From: Andrena cerasifolii | Lineage: Eukaryota > Arthropoda > Insecta > Hymenoptera > Andrenidae | Assembly (NCBI RefSeq): GCF_050908995.1 | Contig: NC_135120.1 | Location: 22,271,433-22,335,432, forward strand | Length of the DNA: 64,000 nt | Reading direction: 5' to 3' | Part shown: piece after piece, positions 12,787 through 25,080 of the stretch | How positions within the stretch are numbered: position 1 is the stretch's first letter | Layout: every line of letters begins with the position of its first letter | The notes under the pieces: model-generated | Database searches by the model: none | What the model was told of the DNA's origin: nothing | What the model saw: only the letters and a program-made list of their open reading frames with translations | Position numbers and translations under genes: made by a program

Positions 12787-13492
12787 CAGTGATGAGCAAC
12801 CCGCGGCCCGCGGGCCGCATTTGGCCCGCCACACCGCTCACCTGCGGCCCGCCTGAACATTGGCATATATCTTTTGAACTGTAAAAGATATCGGAATGCA
12901 TTTTGCGTTAAAAAAATAGGATACAATTATCCCTTTCTAATGTTGTATAATTTTATATATTTTTTTTAATTTTATATATTTTTTTATTATTTTATATTTT
13001 TTTATAATTTTATATATTTTTTATAATTTTATATTTTTTTTATAATTTTATATATTTTTTTTATAATTTTATATTTTTTTTTAATAATTTTATATTTTTT
13101 ACGTTTATTTAATTTTTTTTTTCATTTCTGTTAACTTAATTATGATACAAAAATTTGAAAACTGTTTATTTGGTACTTTATTTAATGCCCTTTTAAGTGG
13201 TTTCTAATACAATTTTGCTAATTGTTCGTCATCGAGTCGATTACGACGATCATTTTTTTAAATTTTCGTACATATACCTGTTTATATTATAATATGTAGG
13301 TATATATTACTAATAAACAGTACATCAAATTTAAAAAAATGTTTCATTGTAAATCAATGTCAGGAATAACAAATTCAGCCCATAAATTAAAATTCTTAGA
13401 TGATTTATATTTATGTATTTAATATTGCGGCCCGCGTAGTGTAGTAGGTTTCCACTTGTGGCCCACTTCGGACAAAAGGTTGTTCACCACTG
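12787..13492. mobile_element. hAT-like MITE with 8-bp target duplication
   Basis: Terminal inverted repeats CAGTGATGAGCAACC (left) and GGTTGTTCACCACTG (right) enclose about 706 bp. They are flanked by CTGTACAG (12779-12786) and CTTTACAG (13493-13500), an 8-bp duplication with one mismatch. CAGTG-type ends and 8-bp duplications are typical of hAT elements. The interior carries a TTTTATATATTTTT-like low-complexity tract (12940-13110) and no transposase frame. Confidence 0.85.
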
Positions 13493-13732
13493 CTTTACAG
13501 GGTACCCAGAAAATGAAAATAAATCCTTTGGCCAAAATTGCAAATTTATTCACAGAGGAGTGTTTTGCTTGGAGTTTTCTGTTGTGCTGTGGTTTTCCAT
13601 GGAACTCTTTCTCCTGGTGTCTCCTAATTTGCATTAACTGCGGCGTACGATCTTGCATGTAGTACGCAAAGTCTACTATTTCTAGAGAAAAATAGATAAA
13701 ACCCATCGAGCAAGTTTATCCACGTGTGTTAA

Positions 13733-14408
13733 GGGGTTATACCAAGTCAGGCGGCCGAAAAGTGGCGAATATTTGTGAATTTTTTTTGAAGAAGCGGAAG
13801 CATATATTTTTACAAAACTTTTTGCGCTTAAAAGAGCAACATTTAAAGAACATTTGGTAATTTTTTCGTAGAAGAATATATGTCGTTTATAATAAAGTAA
13901 CAACCGACATCCAAGAAGCATTTTTAAAAATTTGGTTTTGCGGTAATTTTGTTGGTATATTAATGTATCCTCAGGTTGACGGAGAGAATTTTCCGAAATA
14001 TTAATTGAAAACATAATGGCGGCTATTTAATATTGACGAAAAAATCAGGATTTCAACATTAAATAGCCGCCAATTTGTTTTAAATTAATATTTCGGAAAA
14101 TTCTCTCCGTCAACCTGAGGATACATTAACGAAATCTACTAACGAAATCTTTTTTGTTTTTTGATTATAGATAATCTGGTTCCGAATGGCAGTGCTTACC
14201 GCAAAAGCAAATTTTTAAAAATGCTTCTTGGATGTCGACTGTTACTTTATTATAAACGAAAATATTTTTTTACGAAAAAATTACCAACTGTTCTTTAAAT
14301 GATGCTCTTTTAAGCGCAAAAAGTTTTGTAAAAATATACGCTTCCGTTTCTTAAAAAAAAATTCACAAAGATTCGCCTGTTTTCGGCCGCCTAACTAGGT
14401 ATAACCCC
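13733..14408. mobile_element. TTAA-flanked palindromic MITE, 676 bp
   Basis: TTAA lies at 13729-13732 and 14409-14412. The ends GGGGTTATACCAAGTCAGG and CCTAACTAGGTATAACCCC are inverted copies, and the arms stay complementary nearly to the centre, where TTTCGGAAAATTCTCTCCGT and its complement flank a short loop around 14010-14060. No coding frame is credible. It is piggyBac-like by its TTAA target. A fragment of one arm recurs at 15864-15960. Confidence 0.85.
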
Positions 14409-14700
14409 TTAAACAAAAGTGCATTTCCCCGAGAATTTAAATTCCGCGAATACCGCGTGTTTCCTACCCACTAATTGACGTTCGAGCCACGATTAAATGC
14501 TTGGCATCTGACACGAGCTGCACTGTGAACATACTGAAAAACTGTTTTTGAACAGTCGTTTAGTATGGCAGTAAATGTTGCTGGTCATTTTTCTCGACCC
14601 TCTCACCATATGGCGCACGGTCTTCGTGAAAAACTTCAGCCACCTAGAAGACACACGCATTCAGGGAGACTTTGCGCTCGAGATTAATGCCGGGAATCCA

Positions 14701-15424
14701 ACTGGAAGCTAAGTTATATTATGCTATGCTAAGTTTAAAAAAAAATTAGCTTCGATACATCCTTATGGAATCGTTTCCACCAAAAGCTAAGCTAAGCTGT
14801 GCTATGTTTTTTCAGAAGACTAACAAGGGAAGATCCCGAACCCGAAAATTCAAAAAATTCTGAAACTTTGTGAATATGTAGGAAAGGTTCTCCTGATTAT
14901 AACGCAATTTTTATTTGCTGCCCAAATTTACTCGAAGGGGGTGAAATTAACCCCTGAAAATTCGGTTATTTTCCGATTTTATTTTCTAACTCGCAAACTG
15001 TAAGAGATAGAAAACAATTTTCCAGGCAAAAGTTACTTCTCTTAATTAGATCTATCATTTGGTAAACAAATTATTCTACAATTCTTGAGTTATAACAGAA
15101 AATCGGAAAATAACTGGATTTTCAGGGGTCAATTACATTCCCCTAGAGCGAATTTAGGCAGTAAACAAAAATTGGGTTTTAATCAGGAGGAAATTCCCAA
15201 CATATTCACAAAGTTTCAGAATTCTTTGATGTTCCGGGTTCGGGATCTTCCCTTATAAGTTAGCTCGACGTAGCAGAAGATTGCCTCGCGAGCGATTTTT
15301 CCGAAGAAAGGAAAACAGCACAGCTCAACTCAGCTTTTGGTGGAAACAGTTCCATAAGGATGTATTGAAGCTATTTTTTTTTAAAACTTAGCATAGGATA
15401 GCATAGCTAAGCTTAGTTTCCAGG
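14701..15424. mobile_element. Palindromic MITE (GCTATGCTAAG family) carrying a nested element
   Basis: The outer arms match in inverted orientation: ACTGGAAGCTAAG at the left and CTTAGTTTCCAGGT at the right, with the inner blocks ATACATCCTTATGGAA and CCACCAAAAGCT. The two arms are separated by a CAAGGG-family insertion at 14824-15255. A related element lies at 33541-34122. The superfamily is not assigned; a clean target duplication was not found. Confidence 0.75.
14824..15255. mobile_element. CAAGGG-family MITE (PIF/Harbinger-like), copy 1
   Basis: The ends CAAGGGAAGATCCCGAACCC and its complement enclose 432 bp and are flanked by a direct 3-bp TAA (14821-14823 and 15256-15258). The arms are near-complementary throughout (TTCTGAAACTTTGTGAATAT, CCCCTGAAAATTCGG). 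It lies inside the 14701-15424 element, so it inserted later. Confidence 0.85.
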
Positions 15425-15780
15425 TGCATCCACGGCTTTACGCTACGAACATCTCTATGCAGTACTTCACTCAACGTCCTGAAGCTTAACGATATCTCCG
15501 TGGATCGCACTCCAAGGTAGAGAAAGTATTCTCAAATAGATTCTCGTCATATTTGCTAAGTAACGCATTGGAATGACTTCGCACAGTGGCTTGCTGCGCG
15601 CAGTATAATTCTTTATGCGCAACAAAGTCCTCGGTCAAATGGGAAACGTAACTTGCTTGTGCGCCGCAAGAGCGTGAAAGCAGGGAAGAAAGGAGGTGAA
15701 AGGTAGCCGCGGAAAACGTCTGTTCTCATAGAAAAGGGTAATTTTTCGCTTGGGTGTCGCCATCGAGGCACGCAGGTACG

Positions 15781-16810
15781 CACAGTGGTTCGAGTAGGTA
15801 TACTACACGCTAGCTGGACAAAATTATTCTTTCGCGGTGTTGGGTTTATACGGGGTTCCATTATGTTTTAAATTAATATTTCGGAAAATTCTCTCCGCCG
15901 ACCTGAGGATACATTAATATACTAACGAATTTTATTTTTGTTCTTTTATTTGAGATAGTCTGGTTAGAAAACAAACCTGATTCGTGTCACAGTTTATTAT
16001 TTCACTGAAAATATCAAGAAAATAAAAATATGACTAATTCAATACTGGAAAAAGAACAAAACGACAGTATTGTACTTCAACTATAATCATCAGTTATAAC
16101 ATTATGTCTATTCCTGTAATTTCTGTGTTCTGAAGTTTAAAACCTGCTTTTTCAAATCAGCATCCTCTGCATCACTATTAAAACAGTGTTTTACTATATA
16201 ACACTGTTACCACGCAACAAGGGTTGGATGTAAGCAAAGTAGAGGCTTTCTAGTTCTTTTTAAGCAAATGATCGATCTGCAAAAATTTGCAAAACTATGT
16301 TTTGTGAGTTGTTTTTGAGTGCGACACTCGGCAGGAGAGATAGCACAGTTGTTACATTTCAGACTCTATACGTAAATGCCCCAAAAAAGCTCAGCTCACT
16401 ATCCCCAGAAATAATTGAGTTGTTAACAAATAATTCCACTGAAACTGCTCTGCAAAGAGAAGTTGCCAGCACCATTCCGCTTGATGAAGATGAGATATCA
16501 TCGCATTCTACCGAATGCTTTTCGGATGATTCAAGTAGTGAATAAGATTAGCGTGTATTGTAATTAACAAGAAATTAATAGATACAAAGCACACTTATAG
16601 TTATAGTTAAACTATAATACTGTCGCTTTGGTTTCTTATCCTTCATTGAATTAGTTATATTTTTATTCTATTAATATTATTCCATTAATAATTTTTAGTG
16701 ACATAATAAACTGTCATATGAATCAGGCTTGTTTTCCAACAATTTGAACCCCGTGTAAACCCAATACCGCGGAGAAATAATTCTGTCCAGCTGGCATGTA
16801 GTACACTCGA
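15781..16810. mobile_element. Inverted-repeat element with about 85-bp arms and foreign interior
   Basis: The left arm (about 15781-15863) and right arm (about 16735-16815) are inverted copies, sharing CACAGTGG, TAGCTGGACA-like and GGGTTTATACGGGGTTC blocks. Just inside the left arm (15864-15960) is a fragment homologous to the arm of the 13733-14408 MITE. The interior also holds a short open frame at 16297-16545. No target duplication was found. Confidence 0.65.
16297..16545 (+). CDS. Short acidic-tailed open frame inside a transposon
   Basis: This 82-residue frame starts with ATG and ends in a Ser/Asp/Glu-rich tail (DEDEISSHSTECFSDDSS). No domain is recognised. Because it lies between inverted arms of a mobile element it may be a decayed transposase piece or a captured gene fragment, or simply chance. 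Several upstream AG sites, such as ACACTCGGCAG, would allow it to be an exon, but nothing supports that. Confidence 0.25.
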   Translation: MFCELFLSATLGRRDSTVVTFQTLYVNAPKKLSSLSPEIIELLTNNSTETALQREVASTIPLDEDEISSHSTECFSDDSSSE

Positions 16811-17467
16811 GCCACTGTGGGACGGGGCGAATCACCGATGACTACGTGCACTGTGTTCCCGAGCCGCGTGAAAGCAGATTCAGCGTATTGTGAAGAGTCG
16901 CGGATACGTCGGACGGTCGTCTCGGTCATTGAAACTTTCTTAACAGTTTTCGAAGAGGGAGCCGACCGCTTTCCTGCTCCAAAGAAACCGGTTGACCGCT
17001 GAAAACGAATTTCGGACACGATTTCACGTGTCGGTTACCGCTTCCTCGGAGCCGATCCAAACGCACCGCGATACACTCTGACCGAACCCCGTCGTTCGCG
17101 TTTTCTTCTCGCCTACCGAGAGATGAACAGCTTAATTAGAAGAATATATGAAATTAAACGACCGTTCATCATTCTTCTGCGATAGCAACGGAGCCGTTCA
17201 TTTCTATGCACCGTAAAACAAACCTATTAGTCTCGCATGGGTAAATTATGAAAAGAAAAACGTACGGTGCGACGCTGGGGCGTTATCGCCGATCGTGCAC
17301 TCGCAGAAAGATCAAATTGGTAGATGGAACTAAGAAATTGGCCTCGCGCGACTTCCTGCTCCGCCTAATCTATGTTCAATTATATCCACGAATTTGTTAC
17401 GTACCTTCGGATTACTGTGTACATTTCAGCACGACTTGTTTTATTAAAATTATAGGTAGGCTGTTAA

Positions 17468-17548
17468 GGGGGAATTCTCGTATACCAGCCCCAAAAGTAG
17501 TTAGTTAGTTAGTTAGTTAATTAATTAGTTAGTTAGTTAGTTAGTTAC

Positions 17549-17611
<63 letters not shown>

Positions 17612-17612
17612 C

Positions 17613-17669
<57 letters not shown>

Positions 17670-18723
17670 GCAACTGTGCGGGGGATATAAGGAGGCATCT
17701 TTAAACTTGCAGAATTTTTATTTTAAGTCGGTCCTTATTATTTATTAATTATGTATAAAATTTATTTATATTATGTACTCTTCGACGATGTAAGTCCTGT
17801 TGGTGTGACGTGTAGCACCTGTCACAGTCATCTGATTGCAAAAAGAAGAAAAATATGTTAAAGTAATATAAGATGAATGTCCCAATTTCTGTTCATTTAA
17901 GAGGTTACTCGTCAGAAAGGTGTAAAAAATTTGTTTGTCATCAAAATTTCCAGAGTAATTGATTAATTCTTTAATAATAAATTTCTGCTCGTTTCGTATT
18001 TTTCTTATTATTATATGCGCTACGTTTGTACTATAGTTGCAACAAAATAATTCTAAATTATTTAAACATTTACGCGAGTGTTGCATGAGCAGAAATACGG
18101 GCATTTAGAGCATTATATATTTAATTACAAATTACTAATAGTTAAACATCTTGAAATATCTTTCTTAAACAGTTTTTCAATTGGTTGATTTATTATTAAA
18201 GAATTAATCAATTACTCTGCAAGTTATCATCACAAACAAATTTTTTACACCTTCTTTATGACGAGTTACCTCTTAAATCAGCAGAATTGGGACATTCACC
18301 TGAGATAGTTTACGCTGGGACTGAACGTAAAATTTTAATTTTAGTTTTTACTTATAATACTTTCTTCATCGATATAAAGTAAATTTATCTAAGGAAACAA
18401 GTTACCTTTGCTTTCAAACGCTCTACATATTTCAATTTTTAACTCTTTAACTTTAACAGATTTTTCTTTTTTTGCAATCAAATGATTGTGACAGGTGCTA
18501 CGAGTCACGTCAACAGGACTTACATTGTCGAAGAGGTTAACAAGATTCCACAATGCATAATTAGTAAATAATAAGAAGGAACGATATAAAAAAAATTCAG
18601 CAAGTTTAAAAATGCCTCCTCATATCTCCCTAAAAATTTAATGCAATATTAACAATACCTTTCTTAAAAAAAAAATAATAATATCAGTTAGGACATTTGG
18701 GGCTGTTTCACGAGAATCCTCCC
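17468..18723. mobile_element. TTAA-flanked MITE containing a (TTAG)n array, 1,256 bp
   Basis: TTAA lies at 17464-17467 and 18724-18727. The ends GGGGGAATTCTCGTATACCA and its complement-like partner (TGTTTCACGAGAATCCTCCC) form terminal inverted repeats. Longer internal arms pair CGATGTAAGTCCTGTTGG (near 17787) with its complement near 18510, and the AAATTTTTTACACC-type blocks. No transposase frame is present. It is piggyBac-like by target. Confidence 0.82.
17497..17670. repeat. (TTAG)n tetranucleotide microsatellite
   Basis: About 43 units of TTAG run with few interruptions (a TTAATTAA near 17518 and two ACTTAG variants). The array lies just inside the left end of the 17468-18723 element. It is not the insect telomere unit TTAGG. 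Confidence 0.95.
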
Positions 18724-18727
18724 TTAA

Positions 18728-20670
18728 GTTGGCGGAGGTACCAAAAAAGGGAACAAGCTACCCTAAAACACTAAACTGTCCTTTTCTCTGTGCGTACAGT
18801 CCTGAAACCCCAATTCCTCCAGAACCAGCGCACCCTCATTAGATTCGCCTGTTGAAAGACGATACGTCATCGTCTCTTCTGTGCTCAAAGTATTAATCGT
18901 TCCAAATCAGGGTCACCGGTGCGCACTAAACACAGAACATTGATCACAATCAGTCGGAGAGATAGGTATGCTTAATCGAAGCGTCGGTTCGCGGATCCCT
19001 GGACCCCGTAGCGTAACCCTAACGCGCCACCGTAATCGCCAGGGCGATAGCATCTGAAAAAGAAACAGGGGGATATTACATCGCTGCACGGACAGCACCG
19101 ATAATTCATGCGACAGGTGGTTGGAGCGCATTTTTCCTTGGGTTCCCGCGCCGCGGACTGTGCATTATGGCATAATAAGTCATCCCATTACGCCTGGCCG
19201 CGCTCTAAGAGCCGAGCGATTAATCGGTTTATAAGAGTGGAGCGCATTAATCTCAGTGTCGCGATTTACCTGGGCTGCTGCACACAGCGCGCGTGCTGGA
19301 GTGCGGCATCGTGCGGCTAATTGCACTGCTTCATTGCAGAGTTAGAGATCTCGGGACACGAGTCGCGAAGCGTTCGTCTGGAGCAATCTCGGCACGAATA
19401 CCATCAGAATTCGAGCGATTTTTCTTTGATCCACGTGTTGAGTGAGATACCTCAGGATTTGATCCCGGAGGGAGCTGGGTTGGACGGGTAAAAATATTTC
19501 TAATGCAAGTCCAATAAAATTCATTAGGTGATAAAGATTTATTTAAACAATAAAATTTAGCTTTCTTTTTTTTATCAAGCTCTTGAATTACTTCAGTTGT
19601 GGTTATTTTAATCTCCTTTTTTGGGGGGTGCCCCTTGGCCTCCTTCCTCCCTTTGGGCGCTGTCCAACAATATTCGAAGCTATCAATCATCTGTATCTGA
19701 TTATACGGATAGAGAATAATCGTATTACTCGATTAGAACTCTTGCAACGCGCATCTAGGTCGTTCTCGAACTCCCCGGAATAATTCCGATGTCCCCAGTG
19801 ATGTCGCGCGAGAATAAAAGCAATGGTTGCTGAGGGGGCCCGCGTGGTCGGTGTGCAGTTCTGCGGGCGATCGAAAATGAGGCTACGAGGAACGACATCA
19901 TCATCGTCGTCGATCGTAGTCATCATCATCATCATCTTCGTAATCGGTGGTCCTCGGCATGGCGGCCACCACCACCGTTTCACGTGCAAGACCAGTCGAT
20001 GCACTCGACCGCACACTTCTGGGTTACCCAGCCATTCCGTTTCGTGATAGTGTCTGGAGCAGTCCTCCCTTGCTCCTCGCTCCCGAGTGAAAACCGCCGG
20101 CAGACCGCTTGTCTTTCATCTCGGCGCAGAGAGGCTCCCGACTGATCATCATGGCCGGTGACTCGAGTGTACCCGTCACAACTATAGTTTTCCTTTGACA
20201 AAAGGCTCGAGGTAAATTGCCCGGTCTCGGTGGGTATCGCGGATCCGTTGCTCCTCCACTTGCTCCGATCGTTCTCGAGTTCCAACTTGAATTAAATCGG
20301 TAGGTCATCGCCTTTGGAATTGCCTTCGCAACTGCCTTATTTAAGATCGAATTAAAGCTCCATTGCAAAGCAGCCGCGAATTTTTTTTATAGAAATCTAC
20401 TGCAAGCGTGGAAAATCGACTGCGACTACTGTACCTACTGTTTCTTAAATTTAAAAAAAAAACAGTGATTTCAGATCTAACTAGATTAAAAATCAAGACA
20501 ATTAGTTTCTGCATAACTTTTAATATTCAATATCTACGCTGCAACGCTTTTGTTTTTATTCCAACGAGGGAGTTCTTCTAAGGCAGTCATTTAGGCCGGT
20601 GTCAAAATTATTATTTCCTTTTTAGTACCTACATTTTAATAAAAGCTTGTTTTAAAAAATATTTTTAGTA
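18728..20670. other. Region with one dispersed repeat and no supported gene
   Basis: Open frames here overlap on both strands. A CAT/ATC-rich tract lies at 19898-19940. The repeat at 19444-19670 is listed separately. No exon with convincing splice sites was found; if the proposed otopetrin structure holds, this is intron 1. Confidence 0.35.
19444..19670. repeat. Dispersed repeat, copy 2 (related to 5770-5960)
   Basis: It shares the block order GGGTAAAAATATTT, CAATAAAATTCATTAGGTGA, GATTTATTTA and TTATCAAGCTCTT with the copy at 5770. It ends in a G/C-rich stretch. The class is unknown. Confidence 0.6.
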
Positions 20671-20884
20671 TAGGGTGGATGTACCAGTAAATGAACGCGT
20701 ACCAGTGAGTGGACATTTTATATTAAAATGAGTAAAATAAGTTATTAAAATAAGCAACTAATTAATTAGAGACTTCTTTTAATTCCTTGCTCCGTACCCA
20801 AACAATTTTTGCAGCACGTGGAATCAATCGCGCTGCAAACATAATTTTACAAAAGTGTTCATTCATTGGTGCGTTTACCCTATA
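20671..20884. mobile_element. Short TA-flanked MITE (mariner-like ends), about 214 bp
   Basis: The left end TATAGGGTGGATGTACCAGT and the right end GGTGCGTTTACCCTATA are imperfect inverted repeats, with inner matches (AATGAACG against GTTCATTC). TA borders fit a Tc1/mariner-type target. No coding frame is present. Confidence 0.65.
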
Positions 20885-23800
20885 TTATTTTATGCTTTTT
20901 AGTAAGAATATTCTTTGTCATGTGAAGAATATACATGTGTGCAAAGTTTCAAGTCCATGGGATATGTGAAACTGGGTCAAATTTAGCTTACAAAAGCTTT
21001 CACCCCAACAGACTAACGAACTGCCAAGTGAAGCTGAATAAAAGCTCGTAAATAAAAAAAGCACAGTGCAACAGTGAAGAACGCTCGTTGGTAATAACAT
21101 AAACACCTTGTGGTTCCTGTGATTGCCATTAAGTACACTTTCATGGTGTCAGGTATCCCGATGACGTTAAATCAGCAATAGTGAGTTGTTGTGGCCTGCC
21201 TGAATGCATTTGCACGTCAATTACACCAGGAAGCTCCAAGTGCTATCTTAATCCTCCACAACGATACATCACCACGGTTTCTCTGCTTTTACTCTGTTAT
21301 TTATGATTTCACGAGGATGAATGGTTGCCCACGTTGGAGGCTAGGAATTAAAATTCGAAGGTCCGGTCTTTTTGCGTGGAACGTCCACCGGCGAAGACGA
21401 GTTTCTCGAATCCTTCCGCCAGCTGACAGACGAGTTATTGCTTCTCTTCTTCCTCTTTTTTCGCAACTCTGCTATGATAAACCGTCGATTCTGTACGGTA
21501 AACCGCAGAGAGGTATCAAATTCACGATTCCCCGATCGATGCCTCAAACTCCGACCCAATTCGCTAAGGCATCTGGGTCAGAAATTTCACGTTTCACCTG
21601 CGGCCGATTGCTCCTAAACGTCACCGCGCACCTAAAATCAAACCGAGGCCTGCGAGCGTCTAAAATCTCGGCTAATTACCGGAGAATCGGCGCGTCTGCC
21701 CGCGGAGAGGTCACTCTAAATTCACTCTCTTTCACGCGCATTAATTTGCGCGACTGCACGCGGCCTGCCCGAGCGATGCGTTTCGAAACGTTCCGAGCCT
21801 TTTCGAAGCAGCACGCTCGCTGGCTCCCTCGACTGTATCGTTTCCCCATAACTCAGGCGCGCCGAGTGCATCATCCTCTCATAACTCAGCCGCGCAGGCT
21901 ATCTGCGATCGGGCCGTGTGAATTTTTTCCATTCCGAAGCTAGAAGAGGCCGCTCGCCTGCGCACAATGAGGCATTATCGTCGCGCCCGGGCCCCCGAGG
22001 GCATCCCCCGCGTCCTCTCCCGTCTCGACCCTTCATCATCGTGTCACTTCCATCATGCACATGCTCCACGCACGGCCCCCAGACTACCCTTCGGAGCTCG
22101 TCGATAATGGCCCCCGATCGTCACGTAACAAGCATCGAGTGCCGACCCCCGACCTTGGCCCCCCAGCAATCATCCGCGCTCGGGGTTGCAGGAACCGCGG
22201 ATTCACGAGCGCGGGTCAGCGGAGTCTATCAACTACGCTATTGATTCTGTTGCGAGCCCAGGGAACTGGGAAGATGGTAGCGCCAAGTAACGGGGCATTT
22301 TCATCTACCGCAGGGATTTATTTAGTGGTCACAAACCGGTTGATACTCGATAATCAGAGACCTTCATTTGTCACGGATTAGCTGGAACGATCCAGAGAGA
22401 GTAGGCACGGGTCGTGCGAGAGTATCGTCTTACAGATTTCGATTCGGTTGATCTGATTAATGGCTCGAGGGGGGTCGCGTTCTGGAGTTCTCTCACGATG
22501 TTGCGAGAGCTTTGGGTTGTTGGAATGGAACCGTTTGGAATTCAATTAATATTGATAGCCTCTTTCGTAGGATACAAGAGAAATCACAGTTTTCTATTTG
22601 GAAAACATCCATTCCGTGGCTAGTAACGGTGTACCCTCTGCGGGGACTTGCTAAACAGCTTCAAATCGGTGGTTTCGCGGTAATATGGTAGGTAGCTTCG
22701 TTTGGTGCGGGTCATTGGGAACGATCCAGAGTCACTGTGTCATTTTCCGGTGCTTTGATGTCGACGCGAGGTCTGAAGAGCGCTGGGATAATCTTCGTCG
22801 CTTTGAAGTCTTCGAGTAAGTAGGTACTTCAATGGAGCCGAGCTTCACGGCTCGTAATAGCGCGCAGATCTGTCGCGCCTCCTGTCCACGAGATCGTTTT
22901 GTAAATATTGGGAGAGGAGGAAAGTCTGCACGCAGGTCGGTCTTGTTCTTTTGATCTTCCATTGGCATCGTTTCGTTAGTTTAAGCGGATCTTACTTTCC
23001 TCCCACGCGTGCAGCGGCTTCTGATCGAGAAGAATTTGATGGAAGTAAAATGCATGGCTAAGGGAAAAGGCTGGCGTTGCCACTGGCATTAAAATAAGGT
23101 TTATCTGGAGAGACATTAAGTTTTCCCCGGAATTAATTACACGGCGCTACGCCCCCGTTAATTACCGCCGATGTAACGCACCTCGAGAGCCTATACATCC
23201 AATTCTCGATAGGGATACAGAAGAAGAACAAGGTGTATCATTACCATTGTACACGTTCAAATATAAAATTGATGAGGACTTTCGAAAAAATTACACGTTC
23301 GCTGTAGCCCTGTTTCATAGCCACCTGAACGATTTAATTACACCGTGTGCCTATCTAATGTTTATATTCAGGCTCCCGTTGTGGGTTTGGATTATACGCC
23401 TGGACCGTCCTAATCGGGTTTCTAACAATAAGTTTCGGTGGATCGGCCGCGTTGCTTTTTTTTTTTATCTCCTCTCATCGAACAACTTCGACCAGTCGTT
23501 TCTAATCTTCTTTTTTTTTTCGACTCGGTTTCATTGAAGTAGCACCTCTAAATCATCGACTTTGAATCGGTAAACAGGCAGGCGGGTGAATTCTTGCAGC
23601 GAAAGTTACGCGCACCAAGTCCACTGACCCAGAAGCCCGAAAAGAGAGTGGAGAGGTAATTAATTAGTGTGGGTTCGAGTGTAACCAGTTCTCGCTCTCT
23701 TTTCACTAGGGGGTGGGTTCAAACCTGAATTTTAGATTCTCTAAACTTCATAAGGCTTCGAAACACTCGAAACTTTCGAAACTCCAAACTCTTGGAACCT

Positions 23801-24350
23801 GAAGTACTGATTCTATTTTATAAGCGGAATACCTTGCTTTAAGCACCGAAGCGAACACAATTTTTGCGTTAATCTCTATCAACTCTTTGCGGTTTTAGGT
23901 GGGTCTAACCGCAAAGTCTATTGCTTAGCTTTTTAATCGATGCACCCACTACGCATAAAAAGCTAAGCAAAAGGTGGGACAGTTTTTAACCCACAAAGAG
24001 TTAACCATATTTAAAGAAAATGCAAGCAAAAGTATCGGTAATAATATACAAATTCTCGAGGCGCGCTGCGAACGATTCTTTGACTCGTTGATTTTATACT
24101 TTCCCTCATGTGGCTCGCGAGAGTTTCCAATCACGAAAAAGTGCGGTTTTGAATTTGAGAAACTCGAAACATTCTTGGATTTCGAGGTTTCGACGCTTCG
24201 AGAAATCCATTTCTAACTTGTTACACCGCTCGCAGGGTATCCAGCAAAAGTTGCGTTTATATACAGATATTCAAGAAGCTACGCTGCTTCGAAGACACAG
24301 AAGCTATCTGCTTCAAAAGAAATCATCCACCTTAGAGGCTGCAGTATACA
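20885..24350. other. Region with no supported gene
   Basis: A 250-codon open frame at 21191-21943 has an arginine-rich, unordered composition and no domain, so I do not call it. A short inverted structure lies at 23880-24004. Otherwise nothing was recognised in this proposed intron. Confidence 0.35.
23880..24004. repeat. Small inverted-repeat element (TTAACTCTTTG type)
   Basis: Outer ends CAACTCTTTGCGG and CCCACAAAGAGTTAAC are inverted copies, and inner arms CTTAGCTTTTT and AAAAAGCTAAG pair around GATGCACCCACTACGC. It resembles a very short MITE. Confidence 0.55.
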
Positions 24351-24354
24351 TTAA

Positions 24355-25080
24355 GGGGAGGTTCCGGTCTAAATGTCGATTTTGTTTATTTCATTTTTCG
24401 AATTTCAATCTTTTAGGAATACGTGTTTAAACGGATTTGTTGAAATTCGTAAAATTCCCGAAGTTATAGGCATTTGAGTAGCGGCAAATGCATGGGTAAC
24501 ACCCGGCCACTCGGCACCCACGTAAAACTTTAAACGCGTTTTTCTGGAAACAGTGTTCTCAAAACGGTGGGACCTGTATCTCCAAAAATTATTATCCGAT
24601 TCGACTGAAACTTTTTTTAGTTTAAAGAATATACTTCTGTCTACGGGGTAAACCAGAAAAAATAGGAAAAATTGAAAATTTATAATTTTCAAAAGCGTTG
24701 AAAGGACGAAAAATATAGAGAAAAGTGATTTCAAACTTCAAGTGTCCCTATTTTCTAAAAAATGTCATTTTTGTAATTTTGTCTGGTTTCCCTCCTAGCC
24801 AGAAGTATATTCTTCAAAATAAAAAAAGTTTCAGTCGAATCGGATAATAACTTTTACAGATACAGGTCCCACCGATTTGGATGAATTTTTTTACGCCTCG
24901 ACTTTAACGACTCCCCAGCGCCGTTTGCAATGATTACTTATAAAACAAAAAATATATTTCTATAATTTAAGACATCCTTAATACAATGCAAAAAGTCCCA
25001 CTAAATTATATATAGTAGTTTTCCTTTAATTAATTCCTAAAGATCACCTATTTTGTTGGGCTCTAGACCGGAACCTCCCC
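24355..25080. mobile_element. TTAA-flanked palindromic MITE abutting an otopetrin exon, 726 bp
   Basis: TTAA flanks at 24351-24354 and 25081-25084. The ends GGGGAGGTTCCGGTCTA and TAGACCGGAACCTCCCC are perfect inverted repeats of 17 bp. Longer inner arms pair GGGACCTGTATCTCC with GATACAGGTCCCACCG and AATCGGATAATAA with its complement. It is piggyBac-like by target. The right TTAA lies 19 bp before the first base of the otopetrin exon at 25104. Confidence 0.9.

Noticed and set aside
17497..17670. Telomeric repeat
   Set aside because: The unit is TTAG, not the insect TTAGG, and it lies inside a mobile element.
21191..21943. 250-codon open frame as a gene or otopetrin 5' exon
   Set aside because: Arg-rich unordered sequence with no domain, and no phase-1 donor that would join 25104 was recognised as convincing.
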